Source: Hormiphora californensis (taxonomy: Eukaryota > Ctenophora > Tentaculata > Cydippida > Pleurobrachiidae). Taken from it: a stretch of 64,000 bases of DNA. The position numbers and the translations under genes are program-made. Shown in pieces: positions 50,305 through 61,300 of this stretch. Where the stretch lies: positions 1,139,356-1,203,355 of the forward strand of contig CM035358.1 of assembly GCA_020137815.1 (NCBI GenBank), given 5' to 3'. Within the stretch, counting starts at the first letter, position 1; each line of letters begins with the position of its first letter. A model generated the notes under the pieces. That model was not told where the DNA came from and made no database searches. It worked only from the letters and a program-made list of their open reading frames with translations.

Positions 50305-52382
50305 GTGTATAACGCTGCTGGGACCCTTCTATAAACACAGAGCGGTATTGAGTGTCATTGTACAAATTAATTACACACACTCTCACACTGTGTACACGGA
50401 ATAAGAAAGGGATGGAGACTCCCTTACACAGGGGCTGCTGATACATACAAGCTAAATATACATGAGAACGGACTACTGAGAGACAAACAGTAGAGATATA
50501 ATGTCTTATAAAACAGCTGGTTTGGCACAGAAGCCGACAGAGCAGGTACATTAGGAAGGAAATGTATACTACATACAAACGACTGAACAAGACACGGAGA
50601 AAGCTGGCAGAGAGAACGAGAGAGAGTGATTTGAAGAAGATACAGACAGAGAATTAAAGAGAGAGAGTGGACAGTGTGCTTGTGCCGCTATTTGTATACA
50701 CAGCAGCTGCAGTGATCTAATGGCTGGTGAGATCACCCAGCACACGTGACTTGCACGTGATGTTCCTAGATAGTGATACTTATAGCTGGTGAGAGTGGGA
50801 TAGAGAGATATAGAAGGTAAGTAAGGATTTGGATCAGTTATCCGTTGCAAAGAAATATTCTGAATATATTCATCGAGTGTTTCTATAAATATTCCACGCT
50901 CAGAAAGCGTTATGTAAACTTTGGAATCACAAAAATAGCCGATAGGATAAGTGAAAGCACATTACTACTGAAGTTTCAGAGAACAGCGATATGAAACGCC
51001 AAATAATCGGGAAAATGGAAATCAAGTAGATATAAATCACTGAATCGGGACACAGGTACGTGGAAAACTATATTATCCGGGATTATACATACCCTCTAAT
51101 AGGGGGTATGTATAATGTATAATCCAGGATAACCCTGATATATCGGATAGAGTGAATGATAATTATTTCCAAATTCCAGGATGTCCGGGTTATACGAGCT
51201 GTCTGGGCTTGATTTTCGGAGTATCACTGCAGCTCGCATTATAGGCTGGAATAGCTTTCCTGAAAAAGCTTATTATCCGGGATATATCGGACCTAATCAA
51301 GATGTTGGGTGATCTTTTACTTAACGTATAGTAACTCATAGTAATACTGAATATATTCAGTCTGTACTACTGTGATAACTTATAGCACCTTCCTGGATAC
51401 AAGTGGGTATCCGGTATATGCACCAGCTAGTGAATCAAGTTTAGTCCTGCTAAGTCAAGAGCGATAAGAAACGCCAAATCTGGATTATCGAAGTTTGAGA
51501 ATGAAACTCCAACATAAAAGAAGTTAGATCTGTTTATGATCCATGGCAAGTTTTTGGTGGAAAATGAGTAATTAAATCACCGACGCAGGTACTTACGTGA
51601 AACACTTCCTTGACAGTTGTATCCCATGGATTACTTTTATTCCTGTTCTCCATTTTTGGTTTAATCAATAGTTCAGTTTGTCATATTAATTTACTTCTTA
51701 TTCCCTTCTGTGGACCCAATCGATCTTTTACTTCTTTTAGTAATGCCGACTACTGATTATTCAGTCTGTACTGTGATAACTTATAGCACCTTTCTGATAA
51801 CAAGACGTTAGCGAATCTAACATAACTAGCGCCTCAAGTAAGGGCTTTTTGATAACCCACCCGGCAAAGCCGGGTGGTTCTTTTCGCCCCTTTCACCGTC
51901 AAAAACACGGTTGCCATGGCAACTGAATTGGTAACTATGGGGACTGGCATCTTAAAAGTCATTCGAAAATATTAACAAACTTCCACTGGGAGTTCCAAAA
52001 GTGTGAGCAACAGCTTTACAGCTTTGGGCACGTAAAGTGTTTTATGAAGGAGCAGCCTGTCGCGTAGAAACGCACTGAACGAACGGCCATCACGTCGTTC
52101 ATCTCCAAATTATAATGATGTGACATCGTATTTCTGTCTTTTCTCTGCTAGTGAATCGGGTACCAGCTAGTGAATCGAGTTTAGCCCTACCTAAAACTGG
52201 TATTGCCCCTGGTACTGCACCATGTGACATTAAAATGAACATAATATATTATCACACGAATCTTGTTTGGCAGCTCGAAATTTTATTAGGAACTCCACGC
52301 ATCTAAAACTTGTTTAGTAACCCGTGCAACGATCTAAAACCGGTTCCCTTAGCCAGCTCTACTAGGTGACCACTTTATAAAC
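50305..52382. other. Intergenic between divergent genes
   Basis: Promoter region shared by the LENG9-like gene (left) and the MFS transporter (right). No exon seen. A strong hairpin lies at 51083-51117, and a GTTTTATGAAGGAG motif at 52039-52052 is the inverse of the interspersed CTCCTTCATAAAA motif. Confidence 0.6.
51083..51117. repeat. Perfect 13-bp stem hairpin
   Basis: ATTATACATACCC and GGGTATGTATAAT flank a 9-base loop. Similar TATTATCCGGGAT-type sequences lie 20 bp and 190 bp away, so it may be part of a decayed palindromic repeat. Confidence 0.65.
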
Positions 52383-53108
52383 ATGTGCCGTCCTTATCAT
52401 CGCTATAATGCACTGGAACAACCAAGTTTGTCGACTAAATCTAACATGCACCAATTGAAGGGTTCAGGCCTTTTGCTTCTTTTTGCGTTTGTCGGTAACA
52501 CACTGGTGTTTGCCTTGCGAATATACAACTGTGGGTTTCAGTTGGATTTCTTTAAGTCATTTAGTCTGAGTGATGTGATAGGTAAGTGGGGGAGAGAGAG
52601 ATAGAGACAAAGACAGAGACAGAGACAGAGACAGAGACAGAGACAGAGACAGAGACAGAGACAGAGACAGAGACAGAGACAGAGACAGAGACAGAGACAG
52701 AGACAGAGACAGAGACAGAGACAGAGACAGAGACAGGGGAAGATTTACCCCTCAAATTCAAATTGAGTCAATATTACCTACGATCCCTCACTCCAGGTGG
52801 TATAGCACTGGGAGCTAATCCGGTGGCGGCTGGATTATTCCCCTTTCTCGTTCCTATCCTGCTACCCTCGCTGTCCATCAGACGGAAGTGTCTCTTGTAC
52901 TGTGGAGTTGGGGCCATTTCATCAACTCTCCTCTCCTCTATATCGTACCTAGCCAGCACACCCTGGCTGCTCTATACGGTGCTGGGGGTGGCTAGAGCTG
53001 TACAGGGATCATGTAGTGGTGCACTGTTTCTACTCGTTCAGGTAGACAATCATATCTCTCCCTCTTTCTTTATCTCTCTCTCTCTCTCTCTCCCCCCCCC
53101 CCTCTCTC

Positions 53109-53199
<91 letters not shown>

Positions 53200-54282
53200 C
53201 TGTCTCACTCCTCAACAAAACTAACAGGGCGATATAGTCGATTTGTACTTCAAAGATAACCCCCTGGCAATAACCGTTATTGGAAGTGGAATCCACATGG
53301 GAGCCGTATTGGGACTCGTTGGCGGCTCTCAGCTTTATCTCTGGGACGGTTGGATCACCGTGGGAGGGGGTATCGCAGGTATGCAGAGACATATTTTAAC
53401 TGATAGTTGCTTGTGGCACCCTCTAGAAGGAGAAAAAGAAGAACTAGTAGATCTAACTTTCAGTAGACTTAGTTTCAAATAATTAGTGAGACAGTAAACC
53501 TCGGCAAAAAGTAACAGTATTATTTTTCAGGTCTCACCTTGTTGCCCTGCCTACTTCTTCCCTTTATACCCTCGTCCAAAAACAACAAAGTATCCTCAAC
53601 AACATCAGTCGAGTTAGAAATGGATGCCAATAACAAACAGCAGACAGACACTAGAATATTGGACAAACCACCATCCCCCAATCAGCTGCTCCGAACAATC
53701 ACATTCTACCTGCCTGATGTGGCAGTGTTTGCCTGTAATACCATGTACTGTCTCCTCGTCACGGTCATGCCAACCCGTATGAGCCTCTATTCCTCAAACC
53801 CTGATCTGGGTTATGCGGTGCTGGTGATGAACCTGATCAACTTGGCCTGTTTCATCACCAGTATTGCCATCAGTTTCCTGTTCAAGAGACACCCCAAGAC
53901 AACTTTCTTGGTGATGTCCGGTGGTAACATCTTGACGTATGGTGGCGGGATCCTCATTTATACCTCTACAAGCCCTGGCCTGTCCTTTACCGGTGCGTTC
54001 GAGGTTGGGTGTACGGTATTTGGTGTAGGGGTGGCAGCGGTGCTGAATTCCTGTATCACATACCAGTTTGAACTGTACAAAAGATGGCAGATGGATCTAA
54101 CGGGGGTTGGGGCACGGGCATCTACCGCCTTTGGACTCCTCATGAGTTGCTCGTCCCTGTTGGGTGGAACTGTTGCAGGGTTAACGGCACCAGAAACAGC
54201 AGAGACAGTAACGTTAACGGTTACCATGGTAACGTGTGTAGTTACCACGGTACTCATCATTGTTACAAGAATCGTCAAGTGA
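52383..54282 (+). CDS. Major facilitator superfamily transporter
   Basis: Four exons, 52383-52581, 52797-53041, 53228-53378 and 53531-54282, joined with correct phase, give 448 residues. About twelve hydrophobic segments are visible: one in exon 1 ([16 protein letters not shown]), three in exon 2 ([48 protein letters not shown]), two in exon 3 and six in exon 4, with a hydrophilic loop between halves ([18 protein letters not shown]). The part VRAVQG-like in exon 2 and [19 protein letters not shown] in exon 3 recall MFS families related to SLC18 and other drug/H+ antiporters. Substrate unknown. Introns 1 and 2 are dominated by an (AGAGAC)n and a (CT)n tract. ATTAAA at 54378 is a possible poly(A) signal. 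Confidence 0.8.
52598..52737. repeat. (AGAGAC)n hexanucleotide repeat
   Basis: More than 20 perfect copies in intron 1 of the MFS gene. It reads as Glu-Thr repeats in one frame and Ser-Val on the other strand; neither is coding. Confidence 0.95.
53079..53196. repeat. (CT)n tract in MFS intron 2
   Basis: CT tract with a C run, ending about 30 bp before the acceptor at 53228. Confidence 0.9.
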
Positions 54283-54754
54283 TGGACAGCCGAGTGATGT
54301 AATAATACAGCTTTTTCATGAACAATAGATGTTAGAGAAGTGAATTTTAAGAAATATATGGTTTGTTATGTAATTTATTAAATGATTTAATTGTTTATCC
54401 ATCAGATATGTTTATTCTGCTGTATCTATCTATCTTTCTGTTTTCAGAATTCAGTCTACCAACCAGGTGTTTTGTTTATGTTTTGAAAACAGCCATCTTC
54501 AATGTGAAAAAGTCACCCTCACCTTATTTTAAAACTTTCCTTTTTTCCGTTTCTTCTCGGTACTAAAACTTTGCTCAACCCTCTCGACCACGTCCCGTAA
54601 AGGAGGGTTAGAACGTCCCTTACTTTGGCTGTGTAAAGGGAGATGTGGCACGGTTCTCGTATGTGAACACAGAGGGGTGATCAAAGCCAACTAGTGGCCC
54701 CAGTACTAACCTTGCCCTCTTTTAGTGACCCAATAACTATAAATACATACTTCG

Positions 54755-54885
54755 TAGTTACCAACCACTAAGTAGTGGTTACTAACCAACTTATAACCAT
54801 TGGTTACTAACCACCTAGTTCTAGTTACCAATGGTTACTAACCACCTAGTAACTATTGGTTACTAACCACCTAGTAACCATATCT
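54755..54885. repeat. About 27-bp minisatellite before DCTN5
   Basis: Four to five diverged copies of GGTTACTAACCACCTAGTAA immediately upstream of the first DCTN5 exon. Confidence 0.75.
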
Positions 54886-54901
54886 TTTGTACAATAGAAT
54901 C

Positions 54902-57051
54902 ATGGAACAACAGGACGTGTATTACAAGAGATCGGAATACATTGAAACCGCAAACAACAACAAAGTCTCGCGACAATCCGTGCTATGTGGCAGTCAGAAC
55001 ATTGTTCTGGGAGGTAAGCAGGATAGTGGTGAGATTGTTACTTTAACTAGAGAGAGAATGGTGCGATTGTTACTTTAAGGGTACGCTAACCAAAAATTTT
55101 TTTCGAGTGCAGGGAAATCTCTCACCGTAGGGTTGTAGGCCATGCCAAGGAGACCTCAAATATGCAATTTTAGCCCTTAAGTCGAATTCATATTTTTGCT
55201 ACAGTTGTTTAAAAAATGTCCTGTAAATACGTTTTTGGCATCTCAAAAAATTTTTTTTAAAGATAGGAGCATGAAAATTTAGGGATTTGAAGAGGACATG
55301 AAGGTGAATAACCACAAAAAATTTTTTTGCAATCCGAGCTGATTTCTGGTCCTGAGATGGATTTCTTTTTTTCCACTTTAACGCCCTATTTGGCAAAGTT
55401 CCGAAAACATGTGAAAGCTGTAAATTGGTGAAAAGTTGCGTCTAACGATTATCTAAGTGGCCATAAATTTTGGGCGTGTCCTTATTTGAGATAAGCTGTA
55501 CAGAGTTTTTTTTGTGAAAGCCATCATTTCAGAAATAAAAAAATTCCCTGTATCTCAAAAACGACTGATCGTAGAGACCTGAGACTATGCTTAAACGATT
55601 CAGAAGGTCCGATTTTGGGGGGGTCTTCTGAGAGACATTTTGCTCCTACTTCAACCGTTTTTGCTGTAATTGCGAAAAACAAATTCTATGAAAAGGGCAA
55701 ACGCCAAAATCCAATATCCTGTAATTTGGGAATTTTAGCTAAGAAAGGACCGAAACTATGGAAAAATGTGTAACAAGCTTATTTCTTCACTATTTGGTCC
55801 ATATGGGTCCCTATAATCACCAAAAACAAAATCACAAAAAATCCACGATGGCGAAGATGGGTTTTTGTTTTTCGCAATTACAGCAAAAACGGTTGAAGTA
55901 GGAGCAAAATGTCTCTCAGAAGACCCCCCCAAAATCGGACCTTCTGAATCGTTTAAGCATAGTCTCAGGTCTCTACGATCAGTCGTTTCTGAGATACAGG
56001 GAATTTATTTATTTCTGAAATGACGGCTTTCACAAAAAAAACTCTGTACAGCTTATCTCAAATAAGGACACGCCCAAAATTTATGGCCACTTAGATAATC
56101 GTTAGACGCAACTTTTCACCAATTTACAGCTTTCACATGTTTTCGGAACTTTGCCAAATAGGGCGTTAAAGTGGAAAAAAAGAAATCCATCTCAGGACCG
56201 GAAATCAGCTCGGATTTCAAAAAAAAATTGTGTGGCTACTCACCTCTTTGTCCTCTTCAAATCCACAAATTTTTATGATCCTATCTTTACAAATGTATTT
56301 TTAAGATGCCAAAAACTTATTTTCAGTTCATTTTTCAAGCAGCTGTAGCAAAAATATGAATTCGACTTGAGAGCTCAAATTGCATATTTGAGGTCTCCTT
56401 GGCATGGCCTACAACCCTACGGTGAGAGATATCCCTGCACTCGAAAAAAATTTTTGGTTAGCGTACCCTTAACTAGGGAGAGAGAGGGGGAATCACTAGG
56501 GGTTAGATTGATACTTTAACTAGAGCGAGAGAAACATTCAGACTATTTTGTATTGCCTAGCTAGACTGTGTTTCGTGTGCAACAAATGTAAAGGAGGGTT
56601 AGAACATAACAAATGTTGTATTTATCATTCGAATATTCAACGCCACTCCTATTTGATAGTTGTGTCACGGCCCCGTGTTAGATATATTTTAACCCCCTTA
56701 CTTGCAGGAAAGACGATAATTCAGAGTGAGTGTATCATTCGAGGTGACCTGGCCAACGTGAGATTTGGTCGACAATGCGTTATAGGTACAGTAGTTATAG
56801 AGAGAGACTCCATCTTGACCCAGCTCTGATCTAATGTGATTTCAATGTTCCTTGGCCAGCTTTCAAGAGTCACACCCTGTTCTTATTCTTGAAAACATCC
56901 TCGCTTTGTTACCCTGATTAATGTCGTGAACTGCAGTTGATGATGTGTCACATTTTGAACTTCATTTCCAGTGTTTACAATCACTCTTTCTCTCTCTCTT
57001 CCCCTTGGGCACGGTGTACCCTCTCTTTTTAGACGTAGCGCACGCGAAAAC

Positions 57052-57105
<54 letters not shown>

Positions 57106-57818
57106 ATCGCAGGAGGGAGAGAAGAAGAGGGTATATTATACCCAACTCTTCCTGCAGGTGCCAGAGCGGTGATCAGACCACCCTTCAAGAAGTTTACCAA
57201 GGGTGTTGCATTCTTCCCCTTCCAGATGGGGGACCATGTTATAGTGGGGGAAGGGAGTATTGTTAACGCTGCATCCATTGGTAGTTATGTCAACATTGGT
57301 ACGTACTGCACAGAGTTGATTGGGTTTTCTACTAACAAAATCGTAGGCTGAACATCAATTTCGCTCATGAGAATTCAATTAGTTCGTTACCATGGTTACA
57401 TTTGCTGCTGTGGTTACCATGGTTACCATAGTTACTTGATTGAGAAATGTGTTAGTAACATAAACCTACAGGAAAGAATGTGGTGATAGGAAGGAGGAGT
57501 TTCATAAAGGATTGTAGTGCTATTGCTGACAACTCTGTCCTTCCCCCGGAAACTGTCGTCCCTCCATTCACAATGTGGGCAGGTGAGTTACTAGGGCTGG
57601 AGGGGTCGTTCACAATGTGAGCAGGCTAATACCTCTGTCCCCCGGGCCCCGTGTATTGTCGACTGTTTCAACCAACTCTGATCTGCCCAAACAATTATTA
57701 ACAACAGTGTGACCCACTAGGTAACCCAGCTAAGATTGTAGCAGAGCTACCTGAATCAACTCTGGACATTATGGTAGAACAAACTAAGGGGTACTTCCAA
57801 CATTTTATTGGACGATAA
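54902..57818 (+). CDS. DCTN5: Dynactin subunit 5 (p25)
   Basis: Five exons: 54902-55013, 56708-56785, 57158-57298, 57472-57582, 57721-57818. All phases agree and give 179 residues, close to the usual 182. Diagnostic blocks are [64 protein letters not shown] and [11 protein letters not shown]; these are the hexapeptide left-handed beta-helix repeats of p25, which sits at the pointed end of the dynactin complex with p27 and p62 and helps select dynein cargo. The ATG at 54902 precedes the conserved YKRSEY block by eight residues, as in the family. Intron 1 (1.7 kb) is long because a 1,390-bp TTAA-flanked foldback element is inserted in it. Confidence 0.95.
55079..56468. mobile_element. 1,390-bp TTAA foldback element, copy 1
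   Basis: Flanked by TTAA on both sides (55075-55078, 56469-56472). The two halves are almost complete inverted repeats of one another: outer ends GGGTACGCTAACC / GGTTAGCGTACCC, each arm nearly 690 bp. TTAA duplication is the mark of piggyBac-type transposition; no transposase frame. Inserted in DCTN5 intron 1. Confidence 0.9.
57054..57102. repeat. (GA)n microsatellite in DCTN5 intron 2
   Basis: GA tract on the sense strand about 55 bp before the acceptor at 57158. Confidence 0.9.
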
Positions 57819-58382
57819 CAACACGGAGTTAGATAGTGTGCAGTAACTCTCATGGTGTCTGGTAATATTGGAGTATCATGGTTTGGGAATACTGGTCACT
57901 GGATTGTATCCTGATCTAGCTAGTATCCAATCCTGAACTGAGAGTTGCTTCAGTTGGTTTTGTAGCTCATGGGTTGTTATGAGCGTCCCAGAAATAATAT
58001 TATGTAGTGTGAATGACCAATATTTATCCTACATCAAGGTCTCTTTTTTGAGAGACTAATTTTGAGAGTGGTGCATGTGTAAGTTGTGACAGAAAATGTG
58101 TGTGTATCTTTTATTGTCTTCTAATGTTGTAGCAATTGTGTAGTTTGTGAACATACTATTATTTAAACGTTCTTCTTCGTAACTTTCACTGGGGTAGTAG
58201 TTTCTCTAACATGCACTCATGGTACGCGACCACAAATAGTTAACTATATGAGACCTATTTTTCAGCTACTTCGACACTACTTTCTTACGAGCTCTGTCTC
58301 TTCTGTCCCTGTAAATTCTGATCATGTCCACTTTCACATCGGGTCTCTAACTCCCTCCCTAACTCCATACTATAATAGGGGT

Positions 58383-61300
58383 ATGTCAGTGTCGCAGCCC
58401 CTACTGAAACTGCTCCTGCTAGCGGCAGTGGTGGTATGTGTCTCCAGAGCGGAGACCTCAGATGGAGTTTGCTATAATGGGGCGGGGGAAGCTGTCAGGT
58501 GTATGCCAGATTTTATCAACATTGCCTTCCAGGCCAAGGTAGGGCAATTAATTGATCAATTGATTAACCAATTACCTTTTTGCATCACGGGCTCCAGTTG
58601 ATAAAAACTGAATATTTATTTGAATGCAAAACATTGCCAAACTTTAGAAACAAAATAAACATTGTCAGTTTTTCTTCACTTTAGAAATATATCATAAATT
58701 GTTCGTTTTTTATATGTCGTCATGCCACGTCATAGTTTGTTGTTTAATGTTTAGCATTGTCACCGTTTCTAATCATCAACCAGCAGACAGTAGTATCCAA
58801 ACAGTTGTATCATTGTCCCATAGTCAGTTAGATGCCATACCATAATTGTTACAATCTAGCTGCTATACAGTTGTGCTCATATATGAGACAGGTGGGATTG
58901 ATCTCTTCCTCGCTTCCCTACCATGGCTGACCAGCCACAACTTCATTGGACGGGACATACAGCTCCACAGTAGAATATTGGCCATGGAGTTTAGTACCAC
59001 ACTGAGATTAAAACTGTAGTTTGCCAGATGGTAGTACATAAACCAACCATCCGTTGGACCATCAAAAACCTGGAAAAACGGTGCCAAAATCTCGGAATTG
59101 GGTGGCAGGGCGTAAGTGTTGACCATTGACACAGCCCAATAGAGAACGAAGGGTGTGTTAAAGAAAATGTAAATTCCAGTTAAACCTAGGATGGTGGTTG
59201 TAGCTTGGTTCCGAATCCTATCACTGGAGAGAGATGACGTCACTCTGTTGGACCACAAGGTTGCTATGGTTACCCCGCAACTCACGGATACCACTACCAT
59301 GGGAACGATCAGTTGGATAAACAGGACCGCACTCTGGTAAACTTCATACGAGTTATTTAAAGTGGTACCGTTAGTAACGGACTCTTTGCACTCTACAAAC
59401 TCCCAATAATACTGGAATGTGACCCCGTACCAGAGAGGGAGGGTGGACTCTACCAGGACCAGCACACTATACACCACAATGGTTGCCATGACAACTCGAA
59501 CTCGGGGTGGTTGGGAGAATGGTCGAACCAGGGAGTAGGTACGGGTGATACTAAGGACTGCGAGGTTGAAAACAGATGTCCGAACTAGTGATCTCCATCC
59601 GATAGTCCACAGGGTACAACCTACACCGTCAGTGAGGATAAAGTCCGTGTTTTCAACCTGTCGGCCCTTCACATACGCTGTTGCTACAGGGATGTTCCAT
59701 AGGATAACCAAGAAGTCCGTTAGCCATATTGCACGGTAAATACTGTAACTTAGAGTCCGTTCCTTTGCAACACGAAACAGAAAGTAACCCTGAAGAGTGG
59801 CAATGGGTAGACCCACGATACCAGTGAGAAGAGCTAGAATTGTAAGCAATGCTTCTCCGATGTTGATTTTCAGGGGGTCATCAGGGGGCGCCATGGTGGA
59901 ATATCTAGCCCGGACCATTTCAAAGAAGTCAGGTGTAGGGGCGTCCATGATGGTGCTGAAAAAGTATCAAAACGATTACAAAAGTGAATGCTATACTGGG
60001 AAAGTTGCTATGCGAGGTTGTAGCTAGTTCCTTCTAAAAACTTCAAGACTCAAGAGGATCCCAATTTAGTAAAACTAAGACATGGAGAGGGGAAGACACT
60101 GACATATGGATATAGTGCAAATGTTACACACGAATAATGGCAAACTAAGGAAATGCCAGGTATAAACGGGCCGCTTCAAATGTGCCAGACAGAATTCAGC
60201 AATAATACCAGCACATATTGTACCGCACAACATATAATTATAGTACTGAAATGTGTGTTAAATATTCTGGTGGCAGCTTAGGTCAGTAGAATCACGAGAG
60301 AGAGTCGTATGTTTGCTAACCAAACAATTATATTTAAATAATTAATAGATTTGCCTTTCCTGGTCAACAGAAGAAAACCAAAGGTTGGTAAATATATGAG
60401 ATGGTATACCATATAACTGACATAATATTAAAAAGCGATTTATATAGGCTATATCGCCGTAACGGAATTCTACTAGGCTATAACACCGGGCCTAGTTATG
60501 TAAATTCTTTGTTAAGTGGCGAGGTGAAGCCTGTCAGGTGGTAAAAGAATGGCCTGGCTGGAAAACTATTCGAAAGTAATCAAAAGCAGATAAGGAAATA
60601 AGCAGTTAGAGTAAAGAATGGGGAGAAAAAAGTAAATAAAAGTAGAATAAAGACCAATAACAAGACGTGTTGATTGATAAGCACCCCGGTGGTAGTACGA
60701 TTAAGGGTACGCTAACCAAAATTTTTTTTCGAGTGCAGGGAAATCTCTCACCGTAGGGTTGTAGGCCATGCCAAGGAGACCTCAAATATGCAATTTTAGC
60801 CCTTAAGTCGAATTCATATTTTTGCTACAGCTGTTTAAAAAATGTCCTGTAAATACGTTTTTGGCATCTCAAAAAAATTATTTTAAAGATAGGAGCATGA
60901 AAATTTGGGGATTTGAAGAGGACATGAAGGTGAATAACCACAAAAATTTCTTTTGCAATCCGAGCTGATTTCCGGTCCTGAGATGGATTTCTTTTTTTCC
61001 ACTTTAACGCCCTATTTGGCAAAGTTCCGAAAACATGTGAAAGCTGTAAATTGGTGAAAAGTTGCGTCTAACGATTATCTAAGTGGCCATAAATTTTGGG
61101 CGTGTCCTTATTTGAGATACGCTGTACAGAGGTTTTTTTGTGAAAGCCGTCATTTTAGAAATAAATAAATTCCCTGTATCTCAAAAACGACTGATCGTAG
61201 AGACCTGAGACTATGCTTAAACGATTCAGAAGGTCCGATTTTGGGGGGGTCTTCTGAGAGACATTTTGCTCTTACTTCAACCGTTTTTGCTGTAATTGCG

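Noticed and set aside
52586-53224. 212-codon frame that runs through the (AGAGAC)n repeat
   Set aside because: Only its middle (52797-53041) is MFS exon 2; the ends are intronic microsatellites.
58248-58382. Upstream ATG for the laminin gene
   Set aside because: In frame, but it would place the clear signal peptide 45 residues inside the protein.
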